Source of the DNA: Eisenbergiella tayi
GTDB taxonomy: Bacteria > Bacillota > Clostridia > Lachnospirales > Lachnospiraceae
Direction of reading: 5' to 3'
DNA: 64,000 nt
Assembly (NCBI RefSeq): GCF_001881565.1
Contig: NZ_MPDJ01000013.1
Span: forward strand, 89,259 to 153,258
A model generated the notes under the pieces. That model saw nothing but the letters and a program-made list of their open reading frames with translations. It was not told the origin of the DNA and did no database searches. The stretch's first letter is position 1, and the number at the start of each line of letters is the position of its first letter. Positions 17,333-26,291 of this stretch are shown in pieces. Made by a program: the position numbers and the translations under genes.

Positions 17333-17480
17333 CAAATGGGTAGGTGCGCCCTCTGCACCGAAGGGAAAACGCAGTGTTCCCTTTTGACTGCCTTGGGCAG
17401 GCAACAGCTGTCTGCAAGACCCCTCGGAGAGCGCACATACCATCGCAGATGGTATATCTGTGCGCAACGAGAAAATCTCG
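17333..17480 (-). other. oriT: Putative IME origin of transfer with RSF1010/pIP501-like nick motif
   Basis: TAGGTGCGCCCT at 17341-17352 differs by one base from the TAAGTGCGCCCT nick consensus I recall for MOBQ plasmids such as RSF1010 and pIP501. Nearby is a strong stem, GCGCACATACCAT...ATGGTATATCTGTGCGC (about 17436-17466). It fills the 270-base gap between DUF3847 and the MOBQ relaxase gene, the expected place. The motif match is seen; the nicking role is inferred. Confidence 0.6.
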
Positions 17481-17490
17481 TTGACTGGTC

Positions 17491-17844
17491 TTAGGCATTT
17501 TCACTTTTGCCAGTACCTTCATCCCCTGCCACCTCACTTTCAGCTTTTACAACTGCATTCTCACGCTTGTCAGCACTTTCCTTTTTCACGATTTCAATAA
17601 TGCGCTGGCACTGCTCCGACTTCATCCCCGAAGCAATAATTCTGTTCAGCTCCTGCTCATCAAACTGATAACACTCTGGGAAATATTTGTGAACAATGCC
17701 ACCCATCATGTACTTGTGCTGATTTTCCTCTTTTCGCTTCTGCTGACTTGCCTTTCTCTTGGCTTCTGCCAGTCTTGCCTTAGCCTGTTCCACAATCTTC
17801 TCTGCTTTTAAAACCTCTGCTGATTTTTCATTGTTCTGTAACAT
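17491..17844 (-). CDS. DUF3847 accessory mobilisation protein (IME)
   Basis: A 117-residue protein with a long N-terminal charged helix (LKAEKIVEQAKARLAEAKRKASQ) and a conserved C-terminal part HKYMMGGIVHKYFPECYQFDEQEL, recognised as DUF3847. It lies upstream of the oriT and relaxase on the same strand, like MobC-type accessory genes, so a relaxosome role is inferred. AAAAGGAG precedes the ATG. Confidence 0.75.
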   Translation of the reverse strand: MLQNNEKSAEVLKAEKIVEQAKARLAEAKRKASQQKRKEENQHKYMMGGIVHKYFPECYQFDEQELNRIIASGMKSEQCQRIIEIVKKESADKRENAVVKAESEVAGDEGTGKSENA

Positions 17845-17874
17845 ATTTTCAATCTCCTTTTCCTTGATTTTGTA

Positions 17875-17917
17875 TAATAAAAAAGGTGGTCATGGTTTTA
17901 ATTTCCATGCCACCTTT
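17875..17917 (-). terminator. Terminator after the aminoglycoside resistance genes
   Basis: On the minus strand AAAGGTGGCATGG pairs with CCATGACCACCTTT (one mismatch or bulge) and is followed by TTTTTATT. It lies 74 bases after the aac(6')-Im stop. It ends the resistance operon ahead of the mobilisation genes. Confidence 0.75.
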
Positions 17918-17991
17918 GGGTGTGCGATATTTAAATAAACTGCTTTATGGAACTGAAAATTTAACCCTACATAAGCGGGAATCTTTTAGCA

Positions 17992-18528
17992 TTACACTCT
18001 CCATTCCATCAGCACACAATCTTCCTTTTTCCCCTCGTGTAGCTCATGTTCGGGAAGTTCCTTAATTATTTTAAATCCTGCCTTCTGATATGCTCGTACT
18101 GCTCGTAGATTATTTTTTCGTGGGTCAAGAATCACCGCATCGGCATCCATTTCCGTTCGTAGATATTGGCATACTACTCTGCAATATTCTGCACCGATTC
18201 CCATATTCCAATATTCCGGCTCACCGATAAATTGGTCCATCGCATAAATCTTTTCTTCCGTCTCATGGTAATTATATTCGTCGAAAAGTTCCCCCTGAAT
18301 TCTATATATTTGTGCGTAACCGATAGGAATTGTATCATATTCAATGATGACTCGATAAATCTCATCCGCCCATTGCTCTGTATAATGCTCACGAATCGTT
18401 TTCTGTGTATGTTTTTTATCTCTACCGTCGTAGAATTCAAGAACACGGTCATCTGTCAGCCATTTTAACATTAGAACTAAATCATCCTCATTCATCGGGC
18501 GAAAGGAAACTCGCTTTTTTTCCAACAT
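17992..18528 (-). CDS. aac(6')-Im: Aminoglycoside 6'-N-acetyltransferase AAC(6')-Im
   Basis: A 178-residue GNAT acetyltransferase, recognised by its whole sequence (MLEKKRVSFRPMNEDDLVLM...HEGKKEDCVLMEWRV) and by its partner gene. Acetyl-CoA-dependent acetylation of the 6' amino group inactivates tobramycin, amikacin and kanamycin-type drugs. The acetyl-CoA loop region is EYWNMGIGAEYCRVVCQYL. It lies 43 bases downstream of aph(2'')-Ib on the same transcript; this pair has been reported together in enterococci and E. coli. AT-rich composition sets it apart from the surrounding ICE genes. The variant name is from memory; a near variant cannot be excluded. Confidence 0.85.
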   Translation of the reverse strand: MLEKKRVSFRPMNEDDLVLMLKWLTDDRVLEFYDGRDKKHTQKTIREHYTEQWADEIYRVIIEYDTIPIGYAQIYRIQGELFDEYNYHETEEKIYAMDQFIGEPEYWNMGIGAEYCRVVCQYLRTEMDADAVILDPRKNNLRAVRAYQKAGFKIIKELPEHELHEGKKEDCVLMEWRV

Positions 18529-18571
18529 AATTCACCTCTTCCATAATATAATTTCACATCATCTTTTCCTG

Positions 18572-19471
18572 CTAAAATATAAACATCTCTGCTTGTGTTT
18601 GTAGCAATTCAGAAACACCCTTAATCAACATTTCCCTATCTTTTCTTTCATAACCATAAATGATTTGGTCTATCGACCAATATACATCATTAAGCTCTGC
18701 TTTTCTTTCTGCTACTTCCGGCGCCTTATGCTGATAGTATTTTAATACCTTCCTGCCAAATTCTTTCCCGAAATCATCTGTACTACAATCCAGCAAGCAC
18801 AAAAAATCATTATCCGGGTCACCTACATTAAAATCGCCAAAATCAATAACTCCAAACAGTCTATTATTTCTAAAAATCATGTTATTTGCACTGAAATCAT
18901 TATGTACCAAACAAGGGGTATATTTAAATAAAACAGCATTGCTTAATATGTTTTCATATATTGTTTCGATATGTTCCAACATCTCATCAGTTAACAGCTG
19001 CTCCTTTTCCAGAATACTTATAAGTAATTTTTTATCTTGCAAAAACTTATCTTTCTTATTCACCAGAGCATCTGAAAACAAACTGACAGAACAATCAATC
19101 TCTATGGAATGTAACTCTTTCAAAAACGTCGCTTCATCATATGCAAGGGCATCCTTTTCCTTTTCACTCAACTTATGATACTGCTCATAAGTAATACGTT
19201 CCCCTTTAATATATTTCATAATATTAAATCGGTCACTTTGATACACTACCGCAGGGATTTGATAAGATAGCTTACAGTTTTCTAAAAAACGATACAATTC
19301 AAGCTCTCGTTTCTGAGAAATTCTAACAGAATCTCGTTTAGGAACTTTCACAACATATTGTTCATTACACAAAAAAGTATCACTATCATCGCCGGACGAT
19401 AAATAACGGAGTTCATTTATTTTTATCTGTTTATTTAAGTGCTCATATATCTCAGCGTCCAAGTTAACCAT
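18572..19471 (-). CDS. aph(2'')-Ib: Aminoglycoside 2''-phosphotransferase APH(2'')-Ib (IIa)
   Basis: A 299-residue kinase that phosphorylates gentamicin-class aminoglycosides. Visible motifs are the ATP lysine in VVKVP (K42), the Brenner motif HNDFSANN (H190, D192, N197) and the metal-binding IDFGD (D210). Length and sequence agree with APH(2'')-Ib, also called IIa. It starts at ATG 19471 with GGAG 6-7 bases upstream and has its own consensus promoter. It is the first gene of the resistance pair. No truncation is visible. Confidence 0.88.
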   Translation of the reverse strand: MVNLDAEIYEHLNKQIKINELRYLSSGDDSDTFLCNEQYVVKVPKRDSVRISQKRELELYRFLENCKLSYQIPAVVYQSDRFNIMKYIKGERITYEQYHKLSEKEKDALAYDEATFLKELHSIEIDCSVSLFSDALVNKKDKFLQDKKLLISILEKEQLLTDEMLEHIETIYENILSNAVLFKYTPCLVHNDFSANNMIFRNNRLFGVIDFGDFNVGDPDNDFLCLLDCSTDDFGKEFGRKVLKYYQHKAPEVAERKAELNDVYWSIDQIIYGYERKDREMLIKGVSELLQTQAEMFIF

Positions 19472-19506
19472 TTTAGTCTCCTTTACACATACCTTCAGTA
19501 GAGAGA

Positions 19507-19535
19507 ATTATATCATTGAACATACATTTTTTCAA
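19507..19535 (-). promoter_or_regulatory. Promoter of aph(2'')-Ib / aac(6')-Im
   Basis: On the minus strand, TTGAAA (19535-19530) and TATAAT (19512-19507) are exactly 17 bases apart, 36 bases before the aph start codon. This near-consensus promoter would drive the resistance operon constitutively. Confidence 0.85.
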
Positions 19536-19539
19536 CGAT

Positions 19540-19818
19540 TTACCTTTGCATATTATACTGTGCCATTTGCCTTCTTTTTTGTTCTCTGTATTTATCATCC
19601 AGTTTTCTCGGCTTACGATAACTAACGCATGATTTAGGCATGGAATAGGTCTTATCAATATCTGTTTCGCCTACCAGCTTATAAACCTCTGGGAATGCGA
19701 TAACTAATGCGTCAAGTTTTCTCATAACTGCCTTATCTCGGGTATAAACAACTGCTGTCTGCTCCCCTGCATTAAAATTGATGACCGTTTCCTGCTCATA
19801 CTTGGATAAACTGCCCAT
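19540..19818 (-). CDS. Conserved small IME protein of unknown function
   Basis: 92 residues from ATG 19818 (MGSLSKYEQETVINFNAGEQ), chosen because AAAGGAGTGG stands just upstream. It is rich in Lys/Arg with a basic C-terminus (RKPRKLDDKYREQKRRQM). From memory it is common in IMEs of this type, but no function is known. It lies between the recombinase and the resistance genes. Confidence 0.6.
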   Translation of the reverse strand: MGSLSKYEQETVINFNAGEQTAVVYTRDKAVMRKLDALVIAFPEVYKLVGETDIDKTYSMPKSCVSYRKPRKLDDKYREQKRRQMAQYNMQR

Positions 19819-19911
19819 TAAACCACTCCTTTCTCTCTGACTCGTACTTTTGGCGGGCAAATAATAAAGCCTGCCGTAGGCAGGCGGATAGGATGGGATA
19901 GGATAAGATAG

Positions 19912-20030
19912 AGATGGTATATCTCTTTTTTATCTTTTTATTTTATTCTTTTCTTTGGTTCTTTCTTTTCTGCTTTTCTTTTTCTCTTTTTTCTCTAGGA
20001 AGAGGAAGAGAAGGAAGGGGAAGGGAAGGT
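19912..20030. other. Long pyrimidine-rich tract
   Basis: About 85 bases (19918-20000) are almost all T and C on the plus strand, with runs such as TTTTCTTTTTCTC. A purine-rich GGAAGAGGAAGAGAAGG block follows at about 20000-20028. The tract lies in the 340-base noncoding gap downstream of the recombinase; a short GCCTGCC-GTA-GGCAGGC hairpin stands beside it at about 19870. Its composition is extreme for the region. The role is unknown; the gap holds no other gene. Confidence 0.6.
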
Positions 20031-20201
20031 TGCACTGACAAGACCATCAAAAAAGACATCCACTACAAACATGTTCCACTGTTCGTTTTGAATGCCTTTT
20101 TATTCTGATTTTGCTCGTTAAATATCGTAGCAAAACCATTCCTTATTATTCACTTGATAATTTCCTAGTCTGCCATTTTCACAATCGCAAATTCACGATA
20201 A

Positions 20202-21863
20202 TTATTGCCCTACTGCCTTTGCTTTCTCCGCTTCTATTTCTGCCCACGCTTTCCTCGCTTCTTCTCTTTTTCGTGCCATATATTTGCGGTTACTTGCTCG
20301 CTTTTTCTCCAGTTTTTCCTGCCTTTTGGCTTCTGCCAGCTTCTCTTCTTCCGTCAGCTCCACAACCACTTCAGGAACTACAAATCTACCGATATAATTC
20401 AAATAAATATCTACATCCTGCGTTCTGTTTGCACCACTTCCGACCGCCTTATATACCATGATTTTATCAACAAATTCATTCAGCATGGCTGGTGTCAGTT
20501 CCTCGAATGTCGTATGCTTTTTTACAAGCTCCATGAACACATCCACATCCGTTTTCTTTGCACTCATACCCTCTAATTCAGCATTATCTCTGTCAATATC
20601 CGCTTCTAATGTTTCAAGCTCCGATTCATAATCACTAAGCATGGCATTGAAGCGTTTATCATTCAATTTACCGCTGATATTGTCCTCATACAACTTCTTA
20701 ATCAGACGATTGACTTCACTCACTCGTTTCTGCTTTTTAGCAAGCCTTTTCTCCAGTCTGACTGATAACTCTCCCTGCTGTTCTTCGGAAATACTACATA
20801 CCTTTTCCCTAAACTCTGCTTCATTCTCCACTGCATAATCACAAGTTCTTTTTATGGTTTCCAACACAAGCGTTTCCAGCGCCTTTGTAGTAACGGAATG
20901 ACTGCAACACAATTTTTCATAACGCTGTCTGCCTCTTATATTGTTGGAGCAATCGTACCTATCTTCGGGTGCATGATATATCATCTCCCCTGCCTTAAAA
21001 TAATTCTTTTTCCATATTCCCTGCGCATTTCTGTGATGATACATTTTTGCTCCACAATCTGCACAAAACACTTTACCGGTAAGAGGATTATTCTCATCAA
21101 ATACACCTTTTCTTCTTGGAGTATCTACCAGCTTCTGCACTGTTTCCCATGTATGCTTGTCGATAATCGGTTCTTGGGTATCTTCAAAGATAATCCATTC
21201 GGATGAGTCTACTTTAGTAGGTCGCTTATCCTTGTACGACTCCTTTTTTGTTCTAAAATTAACAGTACATCCAGTGTATTCCATTCTTGTTAATATGGTC
21301 TTAACAGTGCCACCTCTCCACATATACGGATGTTCCATATCAAATGACTTTATATTAACTCCCCTGCCACGAATACCCAAATAATATTCGGGTCTTTCCA
21401 CCTTATCCTCTGCCAGTTCCCTTGCAATCTGATAGGGTCCTTTCCCATTCAGACACATATTAAATATCCTACGAACAACCTCGGCAGCTTCTTCATCAAT
21501 TACCCATTTATCGGGGTTATCTGCACTCTTTTTATATCCATAGCAACAGCGGTTGGTTGTATGTGCTTTCCCACTCATACCTCTTGCTTTTAACACCGTT
21601 GTTATCTTCCGACTGGTATCACGCACATACCACTCGTTCATAATGTTCAAGAATGGGGCAAATTCTGCACTCTCCCTGCGCTCGCTGTCAACACCATTGG
21701 AAATCGCTATAAAATGCACTCCCTTTTCCCGAAACATGACTTCTGTGTAAAATCCTACTTGCAAATAATCTCTACCGATACGGCTCATGTCCTTTACAAT
21801 GACTGTTCCCACCTTTCCAGCTTCAATATCTGCAAGCATTCTCTTCCAGTCGGGTCTGTCAAA
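20202..21863 (-). pseudogene. IME serine recombinase, 3' part (split by ICE-B)
   Basis: It carries the rest of a TnpX-type large serine recombinase after residue 62. Features in order are DRPDWKRMLADIEAGKVGTV, SRIGRDYLQ, the recombinase domain, and a zinc-binding CADCGAKMYHH region. A coiled coil and a DUF4368-like C-terminus follow. The native frame enters at 21863 from the 5' part at 49893-50078. Rejoining gives 614 residues in frame. The ~19 codons upstream of 21863 in the open frame are ICE-B sequence, not native. Confidence 0.9.
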
Positions 21864-21966
21864 AGCTGACGTTAGATAACGATACTTTTGAAAACACTGG
21901 AAAATCAAGGTTTTTCGAGCGACGGACAAGCAGGGTATTGTACTAAAAACTGAATACGACGCAGAA

Positions 21967-22014
21967 GCGGCGTTTCTTACTCTCTACATGGGAGAACAGG
22001 AACGCCGCTTTTTT
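21967..22014 (+). terminator. Terminator near the left end of ICE-B
   Basis: GCGGCGTT (21967-21974) pairs with AACGCCGC (22001-22008), followed by TTTTTT. It would stop transcription entering ICE-B from the left end. The remaining bases between the junction and the first gene hold the 22025-22136 element. Confidence 0.75.
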
Positions 22015-22024
22015 CATGCCCTTT

Positions 22025-22136
22025 GTTACGCAGTAGGGGCAGAAAAAGCCTTGCTACAAGCGGTTTTGCGGGTGTGTATCTGGCGCGGCAAGGGATTTAT
22101 ACCTTATTCCCCGAAACCGCGCTTCTACTGCGTAAC
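22025..22136. repeat. 112-bp element with 12-bp terminal inverted repeats, copy B1
   Basis: It is bounded by GTTACGCAGTAG and its exact complement CTACTGCGTAAC. The internal TTATACCTTATTCCCCGAAA block near the right end is shared with copy B2. It sits 27 bases before the replication-initiator gene. Same-plan elements in ICE-A have a different inverted repeat (GTAGAAAAAGTAA). Confidence 0.7.
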
Positions 22137-22163
22137 AAATCCAAAGCAAAGGAGCTATGAACT

Positions 22164-23147
22164 ATGGCAGTTTTCAGAGTGGAACGGAACAAGGGCTACA
22201 CCGTAATGAGCAACCACCACCTACGCAACAAGGAGCTTTCCCTAAAGGCAAAGGGGCTGTTGTCGCAAATGCTGTCACTCCCCGAAGATTGGGACTACAC
22301 CTTGAAAGGCTTATCCCTTATCAACCGGGAGAAGATAGACGCTATCCGCGAAGCCATTAAGGAGCTTGAACGCGCCGGGTATATCGTCCGTTCAAGGGAG
22401 CGCGACGAGAAAGGACGCTTGCGGGGCGCGGACTATGTGATATTCGAGCAGCCGCAGCCGCCTACGCCGGATTTACCAACATTGGAAAATCCAACATTGG
22501 ATAATCCAACACAGGAAAAACCAACATTGGAAAAACCTACGTTGGAAAATCCAACGCAATTAAATAAAGATATACAAAGAACTGACTTACCAAAAAAAGA
22601 AAAAATAATTACTGATGAACAAAGTACCCATTCCATTCCTATCCTTTCCCCTAACCCCTCTCCTTGCAGAGAAGCGGCTACGCCGCCGGAACGGAAAGGA
22701 ACGGAAGCGACAGCACAGAGCGCAGTTGATATATACCGGGAAATCATCAAGGACAATATCGACTACGACATTCTCAAACAGGACATGAAGTTTGACAGTG
22801 ACAGGCTTGACGAGATTGTAGACCTCATGCTTGAAACCGTATGCACCGCCAGAAAGCGGGTACGGATTGCGGGGGACGACTACCCGGCAGAGCTTGTGAA
22901 ATCTAAGTTTATGAAACTGGACGGCGAGCATATCCGCTTTGTGCTTGACTGTATGCGGGAGAACACAACGAAAATCCGCAACATCAAGCAATATCTGAAA
23001 GCAGCCCTTTTCAACGCCCCGTCCACTATCGGCAATTATTACACTTCCCTTGTCGCCCATGACATGGCAAGCGGCGCACTGTCACCGAAAAAGCCGCAGT
23101 ACGGCGACCCGGACTATTATTCATGCAACGAGGGCGAAAGCCTGTAA
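22164..23147 (+). CDS. Replication initiator-like protein, DUF6017 family (ICE-B)
   Basis: A 327-residue protein. Its N-terminal winged-helix region (SNHHLRNKELSLKAKGLLSQMLSLPEDWDYTLKGL...AIKELERAGYIVRSRERDEKGR) resembles replication initiator and primosome-type helix-turn-helix domains. A linker of short repeats (PTLENPTLDNPTQEKPTLEK) follows, then a DUF6017-like C-terminal domain. It is first in the transfer operon, as in Tn1549-like ICEs, and probably serves replication of the circular form. AAAGGAG precedes the ATG. Initiator activity is inferred from family and position. Confidence 0.8.
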   Translation: MAVFRVERNKGYTVMSNHHLRNKELSLKAKGLLSQMLSLPEDWDYTLKGLSLINREKIDAIREAIKELERAGYIVRSRERDEKGRLRGADYVIFEQPQPPTPDLPTLENPTLDNPTQEKPTLEKPTLENPTQLNKDIQRTDLPKKEKIITDEQSTHSIPILSPNPSPCREAATPPERKGTEATAQSAVDIYREIIKDNIDYDILKQDMKFDSDRLDEIVDLMLETVCTARKRVRIAGDDYPAELVKSKFMKLDGEHIRFVLDCMRENTTKIRNIKQYLKAALFNAPSTIGNYYTSLVAHDMASGALSPKKPQYGDPDYYSCNEGESL

Positions 23148-23178
23148 CCACCCACAACCACAAAAGGAGGATTTTATT

Positions 23179-23400
23179 ATGGCACAGAAAATGACAGGAG
23201 CATTGGTATTTGACGAGCGCACCGACCGTTACGACATCCGCTTTGACTTAAACAGCTACTACGGGGGCTTGCATTGCGGCGAGTGCTTTGACGTATTCGT
23301 GCGGGGCAAGTGGAAGCCGACCCGGATTGAGTACGGCGACAACTGGTATCTTGTGGGTATCAGAGCCGAGGACTTGAACGGGCTGCGGGTGCGTATCTGA
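23179..23400 (+). CDS. DUF5348 protein (ICE-B)
   Basis: 73 residues (MAQKMTGALVFDERTDRYDI...DLNGLRVRI) with AAAGGAGG 10 bases before the ATG. Nearly identical in layout to the ICE-A copy at 62494-62706. It is a conserved small ICE protein between the initiator and PcfB; the function is unknown. The conserved core is TDRYDIRFDL..YYGGLHCGE.FDV. Confidence 0.8.
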   Translation: MAQKMTGALVFDERTDRYDIRFDLNSYYGGLHCGECFDVFVRGKWKPTRIEYGDNWYLVGIRAEDLNGLRVRI

Positions 23401-23441
23401 CCGCCGCCCCATAAAGAAACGCGAAAGGAGGACGCGACAAA

Positions 23442-23918
23442 TTGCAGGACGAAGTAAACGAAAAGACCATAGCCCTTTACATCAAGACCGGGAAGCTGAC
23501 CGCGCAGACGCTCCAAAAGGCAATGAAAGCCATACTGTCAAAGGGCAAAAAGCAGCTTGCAAAACCGCCACAGGGCAAGCAGAGCTTAAAGCAGCTTATG
23601 AAGCAGAACGCGGGCGTTTCCAACATTGAGATTACCGAGGGCAATATCAAAGCCTTTGAGAGTACGGCGAAAAAGTACGGTATCGACTTTGCGCTGAAAA
23701 AGGACGCGACGGAAAGCCCGCCCCGCTATCTGGTTTTCTTCAAGGGGCGGGACGCGGACGTGCTGACCGCCGCCTTTAAGGAATTTTCCGCAAAAAAGCT
23801 GACACAGGAGAAAAAGCCCTCAATCCGAAAGCTGCTCTCTACCCTCAAAGAAGCTGCACAGGGCAAGAACGCGGAACGGGCAAAGGTCAAGAACAAAGAC
23901 AGGGAGGTATCGCTATGA
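23442..23918 (+). CDS. PcfB-family protein, DUF3801 (ICE-B)
   Basis: 158 residues from a TTG start (GAAAGGAGG 8-10 bases upstream); the ICE-A homologue also begins with TTG. Recognised as PcfB/DUF3801, an accessory factor of the coupling protein in Gram-positive conjugation systems. It overlaps the VirD4 gene by 4 bases. It ends in a basic tail (PSIRKLLSTLKEAAQGKN). Confidence 0.85.
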   Translation: MQDEVNEKTIALYIKTGKLTAQTLQKAMKAILSKGKKQLAKPPQGKQSLKQLMKQNAGVSNIEITEGNIKAFESTAKKYGIDFALKKDATESPPRYLVFFKGRDADVLTAAFKEFSAKKLTQEKKPSIRKLLSTLKEAAQGKNAERAKVKNKDREVSL

Positions 23919-25723
23919 AGCCGGAAATCAAGAAGCTGCTTATCTTAAATCTCCCGTATCTGCTCTTTGTCTGGCTCTTTGATAAAGTGGGCGCGGCTGT
24001 CCGGCTCTCCCCCGGCGCGGACGCGAGCGCAAAGCTGCTACATCTTGGGGACGGTTTTACCGCCGCCTTTTCCAGTATCGCGCCGAGCTTCCACCCGGCA
24101 GACTTAGCTTTAGGCATTGCGGGGGCGGTCATTGTCCGGCTGATTATCTACACCAAAGGCAAGAACGCGAAGAAATACCGCCGCGGGACAGAATACGGTT
24201 CGGCGCGTTGGGGCGGGGCTGACGACATAAAGCCGTACACCGACCCGGTATTTGAGAACAATATCCCCCTAACGCAGACGGAACGGCTTACCATGAACAG
24301 CCGCCCGAAGCAGCCGAAATACGCAAGAAACAAAAATATCCTTGTAATCGGCGGTTCCGGCAGCGGCAAGACCCGGTTCTTTGTGAAACCGTCGCTCATG
24401 CAATGTACGTCAAAGGATTTTCCAACGTCGTATATCGTCACTGACCCGAAAGGAACACTGATTTTGGAAACCGGGAAAATGTTACAGCGGTACAAATACC
24501 GTATCAAAGTGCTAAATACGATTAACTTCAAAAAATCCATGAAATACAATCCCTTTGCCTATCTGCGGAGCGAAAAGGACATTTTGAAGTTAGTCAATAC
24601 CATTATCGCCAACACCAAAGGCGACGGGGAAAAATCCGGCGAGGATTTCTGGGTGAAAGCGGAAAAGCTCTACTACACCGCGCTAATCGGCTATATCTGG
24701 TATGAAGCCCCGGAGGACGAGAAGAACTTCACGACGCTGCTTGAAATGATAAATGCGTCGGAAGCCCGCGAGGACGACGAGGACTTCCAGAACCCGGTTG
24801 ACCTCATGTTTGAACGTCTGGAAGAAAAAGACCCGGAGCATTTTGCAGTCAAGCAGTACAAAAAATACAAACTTGCGGCGGGCAAGACCGCAAAAAGCAT
24901 ACTTATCTCATGCGGCGCGAGGTTAGCCCCATTCGACATTAAGGAGCTGCGGGAGCTTATGGAAACCGACGAAATGGAGCTTGACACCATAGGCGACAGA
25001 AAGACAGCCCTTTTCGTGATTATCAGCGACACCGACGACACCTTTAACTTTGTCGTGAGTATTCTCTACACACAGTTATTCAACCTTTTATGCGACAAAG
25101 CAGATGATGAATATGGCGGGCGGCTTCCCGTCCATGTTAGGTGCTTACTTGATGAATTTGCGAATATCGGGCAGATACCAAAGTTTGAAAAGCTCATTGC
25201 AACGATACGGAGCCGGGAAATCTCCGCGTCAATCATCTTGCAGAGCCAGTCACAGCTAAAGGCAATCTACAAGGACAACGCCGATACCATAGTCGGCAAC
25301 TGCGACACCACGCTTTTCTTGGGCGGCAAGGAGAAAACCACCCTCAAAGAAATATCGGAGATTTTAGGCAAGGAAACGATAGACAGCTTCAACACTTCCG
25401 AAACCAGAGGGCGGGAGCTTTCGCATGGGCTGAACTATCAGAAATTGGGAAAGCAGCTTATGACGGAAGATGAAATCGCAGTCATGGACGGAGGGAAATG
25501 TATCTTGCAGCTACGCGGGGTGCGCCCGTTCTTTTCGGACAAATTCGACATAACGAAACACCCGAAATACAAGTACCTATCCGACGCAGACCCGAAGAAC
25601 GCCTTTGACATGGAAAAGCACCTTAAACGCCGCCCCGCCATTGTCAAGCCCGACGAGGTTTTTGACTATTACGAGATTGACGCAGCAGACTTACAGGAGG
25701 ACGCAGACCATGAGGAAACGTAG
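23915..25723 (+). CDS. VirD4/TraG type IV coupling protein (ICE-B)
   Basis: A 602-residue membrane-anchored ATPase that hands the relaxase-DNA complex to the secretion channel. It has N-terminal hydrophobic segments (LLILNLPYLLFVWLF and ADLALGIAGAVIVRLIIY), Walker A GGSGSGKTRFF near residue 147 and Walker B LLDEFANIG near 415. FITRSREISASIILQSQSQL-type sequence follows the Walker B, as in TraG proteins. It is full length compared with the 601-residue ICE-A copy. Confidence 0.93.
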   Translation: MKPEIKKLLILNLPYLLFVWLFDKVGAAVRLSPGADASAKLLHLGDGFTAAFSSIAPSFHPADLALGIAGAVIVRLIIYTKGKNAKKYRRGTEYGSARWGGADDIKPYTDPVFENNIPLTQTERLTMNSRPKQPKYARNKNILVIGGSGSGKTRFFVKPSLMQCTSKDFPTSYIVTDPKGTLILETGKMLQRYKYRIKVLNTINFKKSMKYNPFAYLRSEKDILKLVNTIIANTKGDGEKSGEDFWVKAEKLYYTALIGYIWYEAPEDEKNFTTLLEMINASEAREDDEDFQNPVDLMFERLEEKDPEHFAVKQYKKYKLAAGKTAKSILISCGARLAPFDIKELRELMETDEMELDTIGDRKTALFVIISDTDDTFNFVVSILYTQLFNLLCDKADDEYGGRLPVHVRCLLDEFANIGQIPKFEKLIATIRSREISASIILQSQSQLKAIYKDNADTIVGNCDTTLFLGGKEKTTLKEISEILGKETIDSFNTSETRGRELSHGLNYQKLGKQLMTEDEIAVMDGGKCILQLRGVRPFFSDKFDITKHPKYKYLSDADPKNAFDMEKHLKRRPAIVKPDEVFDYYEIDAADLQEDADHEET

Positions 25724-25880
25724 CGCAGAGGAAAAACAAAAGCAGCTTGAACGGTTTTTAATGAATGTTGCGGAAGCCGCCGACGCTGCATTATGGGAGT
25801 ATTGGCGGGAAAAGGAAGCGGAACACCGCCGTTTTGCAACGGAGTATGTCACGCGCCGGGGGCTTATCCCGCAACAGTGA
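25710..25880 (+). CDS. Small conserved ICE protein (ICE-B)
   Basis: 56 residues from ATG 25710, which overlaps the VirD4 3' end by 14 bases and has ACAGGAGG upstream. Highly charged helical sequence (MRKRSAEEKQKQLERFLMNV...). It occupies the position of the 75-residue gene at 59917-60144 in ICE-A but is not clearly homologous. The function is unknown. Confidence 0.55.
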   Translation: MRKRSAEEKQKQLERFLMNVAEAADAALWEYWREKEAEHRRFATEYVTRRGLIPQQ

Positions 25881-26291
25881 CAGCATGGCAGACCGCCGGG
25901 GGACAGGGGAAGCTACACTTCCCCTACGCTGCCTTGCGGCAGCTACCCCTTTGTGAACTTGCGGGAAGCGAACACCTTGCTACGCAAGCTATTCACTTCC
26001 CGCAAGTCTGAAAAAAACGTCCGGCAGCACAGCGGGACACAGAAAGGAGCGATTGAAGCAATCACATCTATCCATACCGGCTACATGATACGCGCCCCCA
26101 CTTTCCGGCGCAGTACACAGCGGCAGGAGCCGCACCCCTTACAACTGAATACCGCCGCGCCGCAGGACTTACGCAGCGCGGGGACAGCCGCCTTTACCAG
26201 AGGGCGGTTTTTTTATGCGGCGGCGACCATACGCTGACCGCCTTTTGTCCGCTTGCCGGACAGCCGCAGACGCGGCAGAAAGGATATATTT
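25881..26291 (+). promoter_or_regulatory. 411-base structured noncoding region with terminator before Maff2
   Basis: No gene was seen. Several stems are present: GGGGAAG-CTACA-CTTCCCC, GCTGCC-TT-GGCAGC, and GCGGGAAG...CTTCCCGC. A terminator-like CCGCC(26188-26192)/GGCGG(26203-26207) plus TTTTTTT stands shortly before the Maff2 ribosome binding site. ICE-A has only 95 bases at this place. It may set the level of transfer-channel genes by attenuation; this is inferred. Confidence 0.5.

Noticed and set aside
17202..17537. 111-codon minus-strand frame between the IME relaxase and DUF3847
   Set aside because: The region has the nick motif and hairpins of an oriT, and the frame has no ribosome binding site or protein-like pattern.
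22465..22562. Short tandem repeats suggesting a CRISPR-like array
   Set aside because: The ~15-base repeats are in frame and encode PTLEN/PTQEK linker repeats of the initiator protein; no unique spacers.
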